Assembly (NCBI GenBank): GCA_963727245.1
Contig: CAVSFO010000013.1
Span: forward strand, 1 to 64,000
Origin: JBKQVT01 sp963727245
GTDB lineage: Bacteria > Planctomycetota > Planctomycetia > Pirellulales > Thermoguttaceae
Length of the DNA stretch: 64,000 nucleotides
Direction of reading: 5' to 3'
Of the stretch, positions 19,323 to 27,492 are shown piece after piece (the first letter of the stretch is position 1; each line of letters begins with the position of its first letter). A model generated the notes under the pieces. The model ran no database searches, was not told the DNA's origin, and saw only the letters and a list, made by a program, of their open reading frames with translations. The translations under genes were made by a program, and so were the position numbers.

Positions 19323-20528
19323 ATGAAATTCGCCCTCATCATCCCCGACGGATCGGCCGACGAGCCGCAGGCCTCCTTGGGCGGCAAAACGCCGTTGCAG
19401 GCGGCGCGACTGCCGGCCATGGACGCCGTGGCGGCGGCCGGCGTGGTGGGCCGCGCCAACCACACCCCCGCCACCCTCCCCGCCGGCTCCAACGTCGCTA
19501 ACCTGAGCCTGCTGGGCTACAACCCCTTGGAACATTTCACCGGCCGGGCGCCCCTGGAAGCCGCCGCCCAGGGAATCGAGCTGGGCCCCGACGACTGGGC
19601 CGTCCGCTGCAACCTCGTGACCATCGAAGACGGCCTGATGCGCGATTACACGGCCGGGCACATCTCGACCGAGGAAGCCGCCGCCTTGCTGGAGACGGTG
19701 CAAGCGAAACTGGGCAGCGACCGCTTGCAGTTCCATCCGGGCGTCAGTTACCGCAACTTGCTGGTGCTCCGCGGCGGCGGGCAGCCGGCCGCGTTCTCGC
19801 CCCAGACGCGCACGACCCCGCCCCATGACCTGCTCGATAAGCCGGCGGCCGACGGCGATCCCCGCGGGCCGGGCAGCGATTTGCTGATGCGGTTGATGAC
19901 CGAAAGCGCGGCGCTGCTGGCCGGGCACCCGGTGAACCTCGCCCGACGCCGCAGCGGCAAGCCGCCGGCTACCCACATCTGGCTCTGGGGGCAGGGAATC
20001 GCGCCGCGGCTGACGCCGTTTGCCCAACTGCACGGGAAACAGGGCGCGATGATTACCGCCGTGGACCTCCTGCGCGGGCTGGCCCAACTCATCGGCTGGC
20101 GGCGAATCGACGTGCCCGGCGCCACCGGCTACATCGACACCGACTACGCCGCCAAGGGGCGTTACGCGGTGGCGGCCTTGAAGGACGTGGACCTGATCTG
20201 CGTCCACGTCGAGGCCACCGACGAGGCCTCGCACCAGGGCGACGCGACGGCCAAGATCGAGGCCCTCGAGCAGATCGACCGGCACATCGTCGGCCCGCTC
20301 TGGGCTGCGCTGCGGGCCGGAGGCGACTATCGCATCCTCATCAGCCCCGATCATCCGACGTGGCTGCGGACCAGGACGCATAGTTATGGCGACGTCCCGT
20401 TCGCAATGGCCGGCCGCGGCATCCGGCCCGACGCCGCCGAGCACTACGACGATCCGACCGCCGCCCGCTCCTCGCTCGTCTTCCCGGAGGGCTGGAAGCT
20501 GATGGGGCACTTCCTGGGAGAGAAGTAG
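19323..20528 (+). CDS. Cofactor-independent phosphoglycerate mutase family (ApgM-type); candidate homoserine kinase
   Basis: A 401-residue alkaline-phosphatase-superfamily protein: metal ligand in FALIIPDGSADEP, nucleophile Ser in PAGSNVANLSLLGYNP, and ligands in ISPDHPTWLRTRTHSYGDVPF. The archaeal-type phosphoglycerate mutase and the subfamily proposed to act as homoserine kinase (TIGR02535-like) share these motifs. The gene lies about 95 bp after hom on the same strand, and no classical ThrB-type GHMP homoserine kinase is in the window. Context therefore favours a threonine-pathway role, but glycolytic mutase activity cannot be excluded. The gene is intact; the next gene starts 3 bp after its stop. 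Confidence 0.75.
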   Translation: MKFALIIPDGSADEPQASLGGKTPLQAARLPAMDAVAAAGVVGRANHTPATLPAGSNVANLSLLGYNPLEHFTGRAPLEAAAQGIELGPDDWAVRCNLVTIEDGLMRDYTAGHISTEEAAALLETVQAKLGSDRLQFHPGVSYRNLLVLRGGGQPAAFSPQTRTTPPHDLLDKPAADGDPRGPGSDLLMRLMTESAALLAGHPVNLARRRSGKPPATHIWLWGQGIAPRLTPFAQLHGKQGAMITAVDLLRGLAQLIGWRRIDVPGATGYIDTDYAAKGRYAVAALKDVDLICVHVEATDEASHQGDATAKIEALEQIDRHIVGPLWAALRAGGDYRILISPDHPTWLRTRTHSYGDVPFAMAGRGIRPDAAEHYDDPTAARSSLVFPEGWKLMGHFLGEK

Positions 20529-20531
20529 CGG

Positions 20532-21587
20532 ATGCGGCAAAAGAAACAAGAACAGCCGGAGTTTCAAAACTATCACGCCACCGCGGAGCAAGGGGGCCTG
20601 GCCTTGATCGCCGCCCTGCGGCAGTTCCTGCCCGGCCAGTCGTGGTCGGCCGTCCGCCGGCTGGTCGAGCACCGGCACGTCGAGCTGAACGGCAACCTCT
20701 GCATCGATCCAGCCCGGCGGCTCAAGGCCGGCAACGTGGTCAAGCTCTGGCAGGAGCCCCGTAGCAGCCCGCCGCGCATCGAGGACGTCAAGCTCCGCCA
20801 CCTCGACGCCCATCTGGTGGTCGTGGAGAAGCCGGCGGGCGTGACCACGCTCCGGCACAGCGAGGAGGCGTCGTGGCCCCAACGGCGGCGACAGCTTCAG
20901 CCCACGCTCGACGAAATCGTCCGCCGCATCCTGGGCCGCAAGACCTCGCGGAAACCCTCGGGCCGCCCGGGAAAAGCGCCCCGCGGCCCCCGCCTCCGCG
21001 CCGTCCATCGCCTCGACCGCGACACCAGCGGCCTGATGATCTTCGCCCTCAGCGCGGAAGCCGAACACCTCCTGGTGCAGATGTTCCGCAAACACATCGT
21101 CGAGCGCGTCTACCAGGCGATCGTCCCCGGCCGCGTGGAAGCGCAGACGTTCGCATCGAGGCTCGTGCGCGACCGGGGCGACGGCCGCCGCGGCAGCACG
21201 ACGCTGCCCAACGTGGGCAAGCAGGCGGTTACGCACGTCCGCCCGCTGGAGTTCCTCACCGGATACACCTTGCTGGAATGCCGGCTCGAGACCGGGCGGA
21301 CGCACCAGATTCGCATTCACTTGGCCGAGGCGGGCCATCCCGTCTGCGGCGAGCGGATCTACCACCAGCCGCTCTTTCGCCCGCCCCTGCCCGACGCCAG
21401 CGGCGCCACCCGGCAAGCGCTGCACGCCACGGAGTTGGCACTGAATCATCCGATTACCGGCGAGCCGCTGCGGTTCACCATGCCGCTGCCGGCCGACATG
21501 GCGCGGCTGCTGCTGCGGCTGCGCGGCCAAACCGAAGCAACCGCCTGGAGAAGAATAAGCACCGTAGGTAAGGCACCCCGTGCCTGA
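20532..21587 (+). CDS. RluA-family pseudouridine synthase
   Basis: A 351-residue protein with an N-terminal S4-like RNA-binding domain (WSAVRRLVEHRHVELNG) and the RluA catalytic core HRLDRDTSGLMIFA, whose second Asp is the family's catalytic residue, then LETGRTHQIRIHLAEAGHPV. It converts uridine to pseudouridine in rRNA or tRNA; the target site is unknown. The start is 3 bp after the stop of the apgM-type gene, so the two are probably cotranscribed. A 35-residue Arg-rich insertion (about residues 115-155) before the catalytic motif is unusual. Confidence 0.88.
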   Translation: MRQKKQEQPEFQNYHATAEQGGLALIAALRQFLPGQSWSAVRRLVEHRHVELNGNLCIDPARRLKAGNVVKLWQEPRSSPPRIEDVKLRHLDAHLVVVEKPAGVTTLRHSEEASWPQRRRQLQPTLDEIVRRILGRKTSRKPSGRPGKAPRGPRLRAVHRLDRDTSGLMIFALSAEAEHLLVQMFRKHIVERVYQAIVPGRVEAQTFASRLVRDRGDGRRGSTTLPNVGKQAVTHVRPLEFLTGYTLLECRLETGRTHQIRIHLAEAGHPVCGERIYHQPLFRPPLPDASGATRQALHATELALNHPITGEPLRFTMPLPADMARLLLRLRGQTEATAWRRISTVGKAPRA

Positions 21588-21632
21588 CACGTTTCCGCCC
21601 AAGAGCTGTCAGGCACGGCGTGCCTGACCTAC
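21564..21632. repeat. Large palindrome at the 3' end of the pseudouridine synthase gene
   Basis: GTAGGTAAGGCACCCCGTGC followed by CTGACA pairs with TGTCAGGCACGGCGTGCCTG followed by ACCTAC, giving arms of about 28 bp with few mismatches. It overlaps the last codons of the gene. It may act as a terminator or be a dispersed palindromic element. Confidence 0.7.
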
Positions 21633-21660
21633 CTCTGCTTCCCCTTTTGGAGACCGCACG

Positions 21661-22580
21661 ATGACATCGCCAGCCGCGCCGCCGACGTTGGATGAGCAGT
21701 CCCTGCGGATGTTCGAGCGAAAAGGGCGGGAAGACTGCCCGGACGCTGCCGCCGGGCCCAATCCGAACGCCGTCTGCGTGCGGCGGATCATGCAGTTGGT
21801 CGAAGACTTCGCCCACAAGCCGCTGGCGGAAGTGCGCATCCTCGACCTCGGCTGCGGCGAAGGGGTCTATGCCGTCGAGGCCGCCTTGCGCGGCTGTCAG
21901 GTGACCGCCGTCGACGGACGGCCGCAACGCATGGCCGAGGGCATCGAGTGCGCCCGGCGCAACGGCCTTACAAACCTCCGCTTCCAGCAGCAGGACGTTC
22001 CGCACGATCACCAAGGCCAGCCACGGCGAGTTCGATTTCGTCTGGCTGCTGGGCATCCTCTATCACCTCGACGTGCCGGACGCCTTTTCCGTCCTGGAGA
22101 ACTGCGCCGACATCTGCCGCGGCGTGGCCATCCTCGACACCCACGTCGCACTCCGCGCGGGCCACGGCCGAGCATCGCGGTGAGCACTACGAGGGCTGCC
22201 GCTTCCGCGAGCACGCCGCGAGCGATCCGGCCGAAGTGCGGCAGGGGCGGCTGCTGGCCTCGTTGGACAATCCGCAGAGCTTCTGGTTTACCCGGGAGTC
22301 ACTGGTGCGGCTCTTGCACGACGTGGGCTTCACTTCCGTGTTGGAGTGCCACGCGCCGCCCGATCCGACGAAGCAGCCGGACCGGCTGACCCTGGCGGCC
22401 TTCAAGGGCACGGCCACCCGCTTGTCGACTTATCCCTGGATCAACGGCCAGTCGGAAAGGGCGATTGCCCAGCGGCTGCGTCCGGGATTGCGGACCTCGC
22501 GCGGGCCGCGGGCCTTGGCCAAGCGGGCGCTCCACGGGCTGCTGGGCCGTTTCGGCTGGGAACTCCGCCGCCTGCGATAG
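21661..22580 (+). CDS. Class I SAM-dependent methyltransferase (two frameshifts)
   Basis: Three frames give about 305 residues. Frame 1 has the SAM-binding motif I, ILDLGCGEGVYAVEAA, and acidic motif II, VTAVDGRPQRM. After a shift near 22005 comes FDFVWLLGILYHLDVPDAF, typical of motif IV in the CmoB/DUF1698-like class. After another near 22170 come WFTRESLVRLLHDVGF and the C-terminus. The fold is clear, the substrate is not; similar planctomycete proteins act on small molecules or lipids. Without the shifts it would be a complete gene. Its 3' end abuts a heptanucleotide tract and inverted-repeat copy B. Confidence 0.75.
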
Positions 22581-22582
22581 GC

Positions 22583-22610
22583 CCTTTCCTTCCGCCCTCC
22601 GCCTTCCGCC
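22583..22610. repeat. Heptanucleotide-period pyrimidine tract
   Basis: CCTTCCG/CCCTCCG/CCTTCCG/CCTTCG units directly adjoin copy B of the 775-bp inverted repeat, mirroring the tract beside copy A. Confidence 0.6.
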
Positions 22611-23385
22611 TTCGTTTCTGGAATTTCCCCGTTTTGGATTGTTTCTAGCCAACAACAAATCTTTGGGCCTCGGGGGGTAGGGTCCGGGCGTTTCGCCCAA
22701 AGGGCTGCCGGTCAACGAGTTGCGGCGAAATTTTCAGCCGTTTTACGAACCACCCAAAAGTATATAATGTCAACAACTTTTCGACTTTGCCGTAACTCGT
22801 TGCGGCACCACTGTTTAAGCTACCCCCTCTAAGGTAGTTTTTGGTTTTGGTATGATTCGAGTTAATCTGCGCAATTTCATGTCCTCATGTTGTTTGCTTG
22901 CAATGGTTTGCGGAGCGACATTTCTGTAACATCGGGCAAAATGCCTGGCCGGTTTGTTGCTATTGACTCCAACATTCTCGTTGTCAACAATTCGCCCGCC
23001 GACGCTCTATTTTGCCGGTCCCCGCGATCACTCGCTGCAACTGCTTATCGTACTCCGCTTTGCAGAATTTTTCCGGCCGCCGCAGAATCGCCATTTTTCT
23101 GATTTTTCTCGCGCCCTCTGCCATTGACTGCCGCGTTCCCGTCGATTGCCCTGGGCGGAAATCGCTATTTTCGTGGCCCATTTTTTTCGACTTCTTGCGA
23201 GTTTCGGAACTCAATTCCGCCCCGGAAATCAGGGCAAAAGCGCGGTGGGGTCTGGTATTTACTCGGAAATTCCCGGCAAAATGCGCCTGGATGCAAGGAA
23301 AAAAGCTCGATTTATCGTGCCCCGAGCGGGCCGTTTGAAGGTAGCCCGGCAGTTCTCGCGCGGAGACGCGGCGACGCGGAGGAAA
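22611..23385 (+). repeat. 775-bp inverted repeat, copy B
   Basis: Aligns end to end with the reverse complement of 9814-10586 (775 against 773 bp). The first ORF of copy A (MIRVNL...) is stopped after 24 codons here, supporting a non-coding nature. The most conserved parts are GCCTCGGGGGGTAGGGTCCG, the CTACC...GGTAG hairpin followed by T5 (about 22831-22853), GCAAAATGCCTGGCCGGTTT, and CCCATTTTTTTCGACTTCTT. Together the copies bracket a 12-kb block, so recombination between them would invert it. Confidence 0.7.
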
Positions 23386-23757
23386 AAGGGGGCCGGAGGC
23401 CAGGGACCGGGGGCCAGGGAGAGAAGCCTGAAAACTGAGCACTGAGCACTGAAAACTGTCCACAGAAAACTTTCCCTGGCTTGCGTGCGGTCGCCGAGCA
23501 GATACAGGGAACGATGGGAGGTTGGGGCCCCTTGGAGTCGGCAGCGGCGGAAAGCCGTCTTGCCCGTTTCCGGAACAGACTCTCGCCGCTTATTCCGTCC
23601 CTGCAGACCGGCCCGGGGTGCTGTAAATCTCGTCTGTCCAGCCGGATGCACGTGTCTCCGCCTGTCTGGCAGCCCGCAAGTGGGGGTGATATATTGGTGG
23701 GATTGTGCCCGATGCCGCCAGGGCATCCAACTCTTCGTACCTATCGCACCAAGGGAC
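23386..23757. other. Leader region upstream of the type I R-M operon
   Basis: Begins with 7-bp-period sequence (GGCCGGA/GGCCAGG/GACCGGG/GGCCAGG, then GAGCACT/GAGCACT/GAAAACT, about 23394-23460). The rest has no recognisable gene. The open frame continues upstream of hsdM to 23485, but its translation lacks similarity to HsdM proteins, so I treat it as untranslated. GATATATTGG at about 23690 is the most promoter-like patch; weak. Confidence 0.4.
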
Positions 23758-25221
23758 GTGTCAGCCGTGTTCGAACAAGCCTTCAAGAATATCGACGATG
23801 TCCTCTGGAAAGAAGCTGGCTGCACGACCGAACTGGACTACACCGAGCAAACCTCCTGGCTCCTGTTCCTGAAATACCTCGACGGTCTGGAGCAGGACAG
23901 GGCCGCCGAAGCCGCATTGGAGGGCAAGAGGTACCCCGGCATTCTCGAAAGGCCCTATCGCTGGGAAAGCTGGGCCGCGCCGAAGGACAAGAACGGCCAG
24001 ATCGACCACAACAAGGCGCAGACCGGCGACGATCTGCGCGATTTCGTCAATCAGAAGCTCTTCCCCTACCTGCACGGCTTCAAGCAGAAGGCCAGCGGGC
24101 CGAACACCATCGAATACAAGATCGGCGAGATTTTCGGGGAGATCAAGAACAAGATTTCCAGCGGCTACAACCTCCGCGAGATCATCGACCACATCGACGA
24201 ACTGCGATTCCGCTCGCAGACTGATAAGCACGAGCTCTCGCACCTGTACGAAGCTAAGATCCGGAACATGGGCAACGCCGGGCGCAACGGCGGCGAATAC
24301 TACACCCCTCGCCCGCTCATCCGCGCCATGGTCCAGGTCGTGCGGCCCAAAATCGGCGAGCGAATCTACGACGGCGCTTGCGGTTCGGCGGGCTTCTTGT
24401 GCGAGTCGTTCGATTTCCTCAAGGCCGAGAAGAACCTGACCACCAAGGAACTCAAGACGCTCCAGGAGCGGACCTTCTACGGCAAGGAGAAGAAATCGCT
24501 CGCCTATGTCATCGCGATCATGAACATGATCCTGCACGGCATCGACGCGCCGAACATCATCCACACCAACACGCTCACTGAAAATCTGGCCGACATCCAG
24601 GAAAAGGACCGTTTCGACGTGGTGCTGGCCAATCCGCCCTTCGGCGGCAAGGAGCGGAAGGAAGGGCAGCAGAACTTTCCTATCCGCACTGGCGAGACGG
24701 CGTTCCTGTTCCTCCAGCACTTCATCAAGATGCTCAGGGCGGGCGGCCGCGGCGGCGTGGTCATCAAGAACACCTTTCTCTCGAACACCGACAACGCCTC
24801 GGTAAGCCTCCGCAAGCTGCTGTTGGAAAGCTGCAACTTGTACACGGTGCTCGACTGTCCCAGCGGCACGTTCCAGGGAGCGGGCGTGAAAACCGTGGTG
24901 CTTTTCTTCGAGAAGGGCGCCCCGACGCGCAAGATCTGGTTCTACCAGCTTGACCCCGGCCGCAACCTTGGCAAGACCAACCCGCTCAGTGATGATGATC
25001 TCAAGGAGTTCGTCGCCCTGCAAAAGAAATTCGCCGACTCGCTCAAGTCGTGGAGCGTGGACGCCAAGAGCATCGACAAGGAGACCTACGATCTTTCCGT
25101 AAAGAACCCCAACGGTGGAGAGGAAGTAAAGCACCGCAGCCCCGAGGGAATCTTGGACGAGATCGCCGCGCTGGACGCAGAGAGCGCAGAGGTGCTGCAT
25201 ACCATCCGGGGGTTGCTATGA
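23758..25221 (+). CDS. hsdM: Type I restriction-modification methyltransferase subunit HsdM
   Basis: About 487 residues. The N-terminal helical domain reads FKNIDDVLWKEAGCTTELDY, the conserved HsdM beginning. The N6-adenine methylase core has motif I, DGACGSAGFLCES (about residue 206), and motif IV, NPPFGG (about 292). With HsdS it methylates adenine in a bipartite target, protecting host DNA. The GTG at 23758 or the one at 23767 is the likely start, since homologues begin only a few residues before FKNIDD. The hsdS start codon overlaps its stop (ATGA), so the subunits are translationally coupled. Confidence 0.93.
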   Translation: MSAVFEQAFKNIDDVLWKEAGCTTELDYTEQTSWLLFLKYLDGLEQDRAAEAALEGKRYPGILERPYRWESWAAPKDKNGQIDHNKAQTGDDLRDFVNQKLFPYLHGFKQKASGPNTIEYKIGEIFGEIKNKISSGYNLREIIDHIDELRFRSQTDKHELSHLYEAKIRNMGNAGRNGGEYYTPRPLIRAMVQVVRPKIGERIYDGACGSAGFLCESFDFLKAEKNLTTKELKTLQERTFYGKEKKSLAYVIAIMNMILHGIDAPNIIHTNTLTENLADIQEKDRFDVVLANPPFGGKERKEGQQNFPIRTGETAFLFLQHFIKMLRAGGRGGVVIKNTFLSNTDNASVSLRKLLLESCNLYTVLDCPSGTFQGAGVKTVVLFFEKGAPTRKIWFYQLDPGRNLGKTNPLSDDDLKEFVALQKKFADSLKSWSVDAKSIDKETYDLSVKNPNGGEEVKHRSPEGILDEIAALDAESAEVLHTIRGLL

Positions 25222-26431
25222 AACCAGGATGGCAGAAAAGGCAACTCGGTGAACTGGCCGAACTCAAGGGTCGAATCGGTTGGCGAGGATTAACTGCCAA
25301 GGAATACACTAAGAGCGGGCCCCTATTCCTTTCAGTCCACTCACTTAATTATGGCGATTACGTAGACCTCAGGGATGCATTTCACATCAGCGAAGAGCGA
25401 TATGTCGAGAGCCCCGAAATAATGCTCCAAGAAAACGACGTCCTCATTTGCAAGGACGGCGCTGGTATCGGGAAAGTCGGCATCGTCGGAGAGACTACCA
25501 GACCGAACAACGATCAATTCGTCGCTCTTACTCATTCGTAGCGGAGACGCGATTCTCCCCAAGTTTCTCTATCGCGTGCCTATCGAGCCCGTATTTTCAG
25601 AAGATTGTCAACTCACGGCTTAATGGTGCGACCACCCCTCATCTGTATCAGCGGGACATCACAGAGTTTCCAATCGTCCTCCCCCCGCTTCCCGAGCAGC
25701 GACGGATCGTCGGAATCCTCGACGAAGCGTTTGACGGCATCGCCACCGCCAAAGCCAACGCCGAAAAGAACCTCCGCAACGCCCGGGCGCTATTTGAAAG
25801 CCACCTCCAAGCCGTCTTCACTCGGCGCGGCGATGGGTGGGTGGATGCGAAGTTGGGCGATGTCTGCCACGCTATTACAGACGGCACACATATCACCCCC
25901 ACCTACACAAAGGAAGGTGTGCCGTTCTTATCAGTAAAGAATCTCACTAAGGGCTTCATCGACTTTTCGAATACGAGATTCATATCGGCTGCGGAACACA
26001 AGTGTCTCACCAGAAGATTCAAGCCGGTTAGGAACGACATTCTATACACGAAGGTCGGCACGACAGGGATAGCCCAGGTCGTCGATGTCGATGAAGAGTT
26101 CAGTATCTTCGTCAGCGTCGCGTTGTTGAAACCAAAGCATGACATTGTTTTCAACTTATATCTGGAGCATTTTCTCAACGCTCCGTACGCCAGGACGCAG
26201 GCTCAAAAGAGAACACGCGGCATGGCCAACAAGAACCTCGTGATAACGGACATCAAGGAAATCGATGTTCACTTCCCCGAAACGTTGAGCGAGCAAAGGA
26301 CGATCGTCGCCAAACTTGAGTCGCTCTCCGCCGAAACCCAGCGACTCGAATCCCTCTACCGTCGTAAGCTTGCGGCCCTCGGCGAATTGAAGAGGTCGCT
26401 CTTGCACCAGGCCTTCAGCGGGAAATTGTAG
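25218..26431 (+). CDS. hsdS: Type I specificity subunit HsdS (two frameshifts)
   Basis: Frame 1 (from ATG 25218) holds the first target-recognition domain (WQKRQLGELAELKGRIGWRG ... ENDVLICKDGAGIGKVGIVG). Shifts near 25525 and 25585 lead through LLIRSGDAILPKFLYRV to SPYFQKIVNSRLNGATTPHL. Then come the first conserved helix (LPPLPEQRRIVGILDEAF), the second recognition domain (WVDAKLGDVCHAITDGTHIT) and the second helix (SEQRTIVAKLESLSAETQRL). The two-fold TRD-helix layout is complete, about 405 residues, and would specify a bipartite DNA target. The double shift disables the gene as read. HsdS is a known site of phase variation, but no simple repeat is at the breaks, so an error is more likely. 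Confidence 0.85.
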
Positions 26432-26439
26432 GAAGAGCC

Positions 26440-27492
26440 ATGTCCGACGCCACGCCCCAATCGAGCATCATCCTGTACCGGACCGAGGACGGCCGGGCGC
26501 AGATCCAGTGCCGCTTGGAAAACGAGACGATTTGGCTGACGCAGGCCCTGATCGCGGACCTGTTCCAGGTCTCGGTGCCGACCGTAAATGAGCATCTGAA
26601 AGGCATTTACGATGATCGGGAACTGGAAGCCGGAGTAACTATTCGGAAATTCCGAATAGTTCGCTGGGAGGGGTCCCGAGAGGTGGCACGCGAGATCGAG
26701 CATTACAGCCTGCCGGCCGTCCTGGCCGTCGGCTACCGCGTCCGCAGCCCGCGCAGCGCGCAGTTTCGCCAGTGGGCGACGGCCCGCTTGAGCGAGTACC
26801 TGGTGAAGGGGTTCACCATGGACGACGAGCGCCTGAAGAACCCGCCCGGGCTGGGGGCGCCCGATTACTTCGATGAGTTGCTGGAGCGGATTCGCGATAT
26901 CCGCGCCAGCGAGAAGCGGGTGTATCTGCGGGTGCGGGAAATCATTGCCCTGGCAGCCGACTATCAGCCCGCCGAGCCGCAGACGCAACTGGTCTTTCAG
27001 ACCGTGCAAAACAAGCTCCACTTCGCCGCGACCGGCAAAACGGCGCCCGAGTTGATCGCCGAGCGCACGGATGCTGAGCGGGCGAACATGGGACTGACCA
27101 GTTGGAAGGGTGGCGTGGTGCGTAAGGGGGACGTGACGGTCGCCAAGAATTACCTCCGCCAGGAGGAAATTGAGGAACTGAACCGGATCGTGGTGATGTT
27201 CCTGGACTTTGCGGAGGACCAGGCGAGACACCGGAAGCAGGTTTTCCTCAAGGATTGGGAAGCAAAGCTGGATGAGTTTCTGCGATTCAACGATCGCCGG
27301 GTTTTGCCCGACGCCGGCAAGGTGTCGCGGGAGGCGGCCGATGAAAAAGCCGCCGCGGAGTACGAACGATTCAGCCAACGGCGCCGGGCCCAGATCGAGG
27401 CGCAGGCCGAGAGCGATAGCCTCAAGCAGTTGGAAGACGTGGCCAAGAAGCGGCCCAAACCGAAGAAGCCCGGCAAGGACGACCCGCCATGA
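26440..27492 (+). CDS. RhuM family protein in the R-M operon
   Basis: A 350-residue protein beginning SSIILYRTEDGRAQIQCRLE, then WLTQALIADLFQVSVPTVNEHL (helix-turn-helix-like) and SLPAVLAVGYRVRSPRSAQFRQWA, the hallmark of the RhuM family (first named from a Salmonella pathogenicity island). Its C-terminal third is charged and likely helical, ending in a Lys/Pro tail. RhuM genes often sit inside type I R-M operons and other defence islands; their biochemical role is not established. It starts 8 bp after hsdS and its last codons overlap the hsdR start by 4 bp, so it is part of the operon. Confidence 0.85.
   Translation: MSDATPQSSIILYRTEDGRAQIQCRLENETIWLTQALIADLFQVSVPTVNEHLKGIYDDRELEAGVTIRKFRIVRWEGSREVAREIEHYSLPAVLAVGYRVRSPRSAQFRQWATARLSEYLVKGFTMDDERLKNPPGLGAPDYFDELLERIRDIRASEKRVYLRVREIIALAADYQPAEPQTQLVFQTVQNKLHFAATGKTAPELIAERTDAERANMGLTSWKGGVVRKGDVTVAKNYLRQEEIEELNRIVVMFLDFAEDQARHRKQVFLKDWEAKLDEFLRFNDRRVLPDAGKVSREAADEKAAAEYERFSQRRRAQIEAQAESDSLKQLEDVAKKRPKPKKPGKDDPP

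Noticed and set aside
19278..21602. 774-codon open frame on the minus strand over apgM and rluA
   Set aside because: It is antisense to two well supported genes, its product is His/Gly/Asp-rich with no motif, and it is a normal by-product of GC-rich codon use.
25218..26431. Phase-variable frameshift in hsdS
   Set aside because: No homopolymer or short tandem repeat of the usual slipping kind lies at either break, and many non-variable genes in the window show the same defect.
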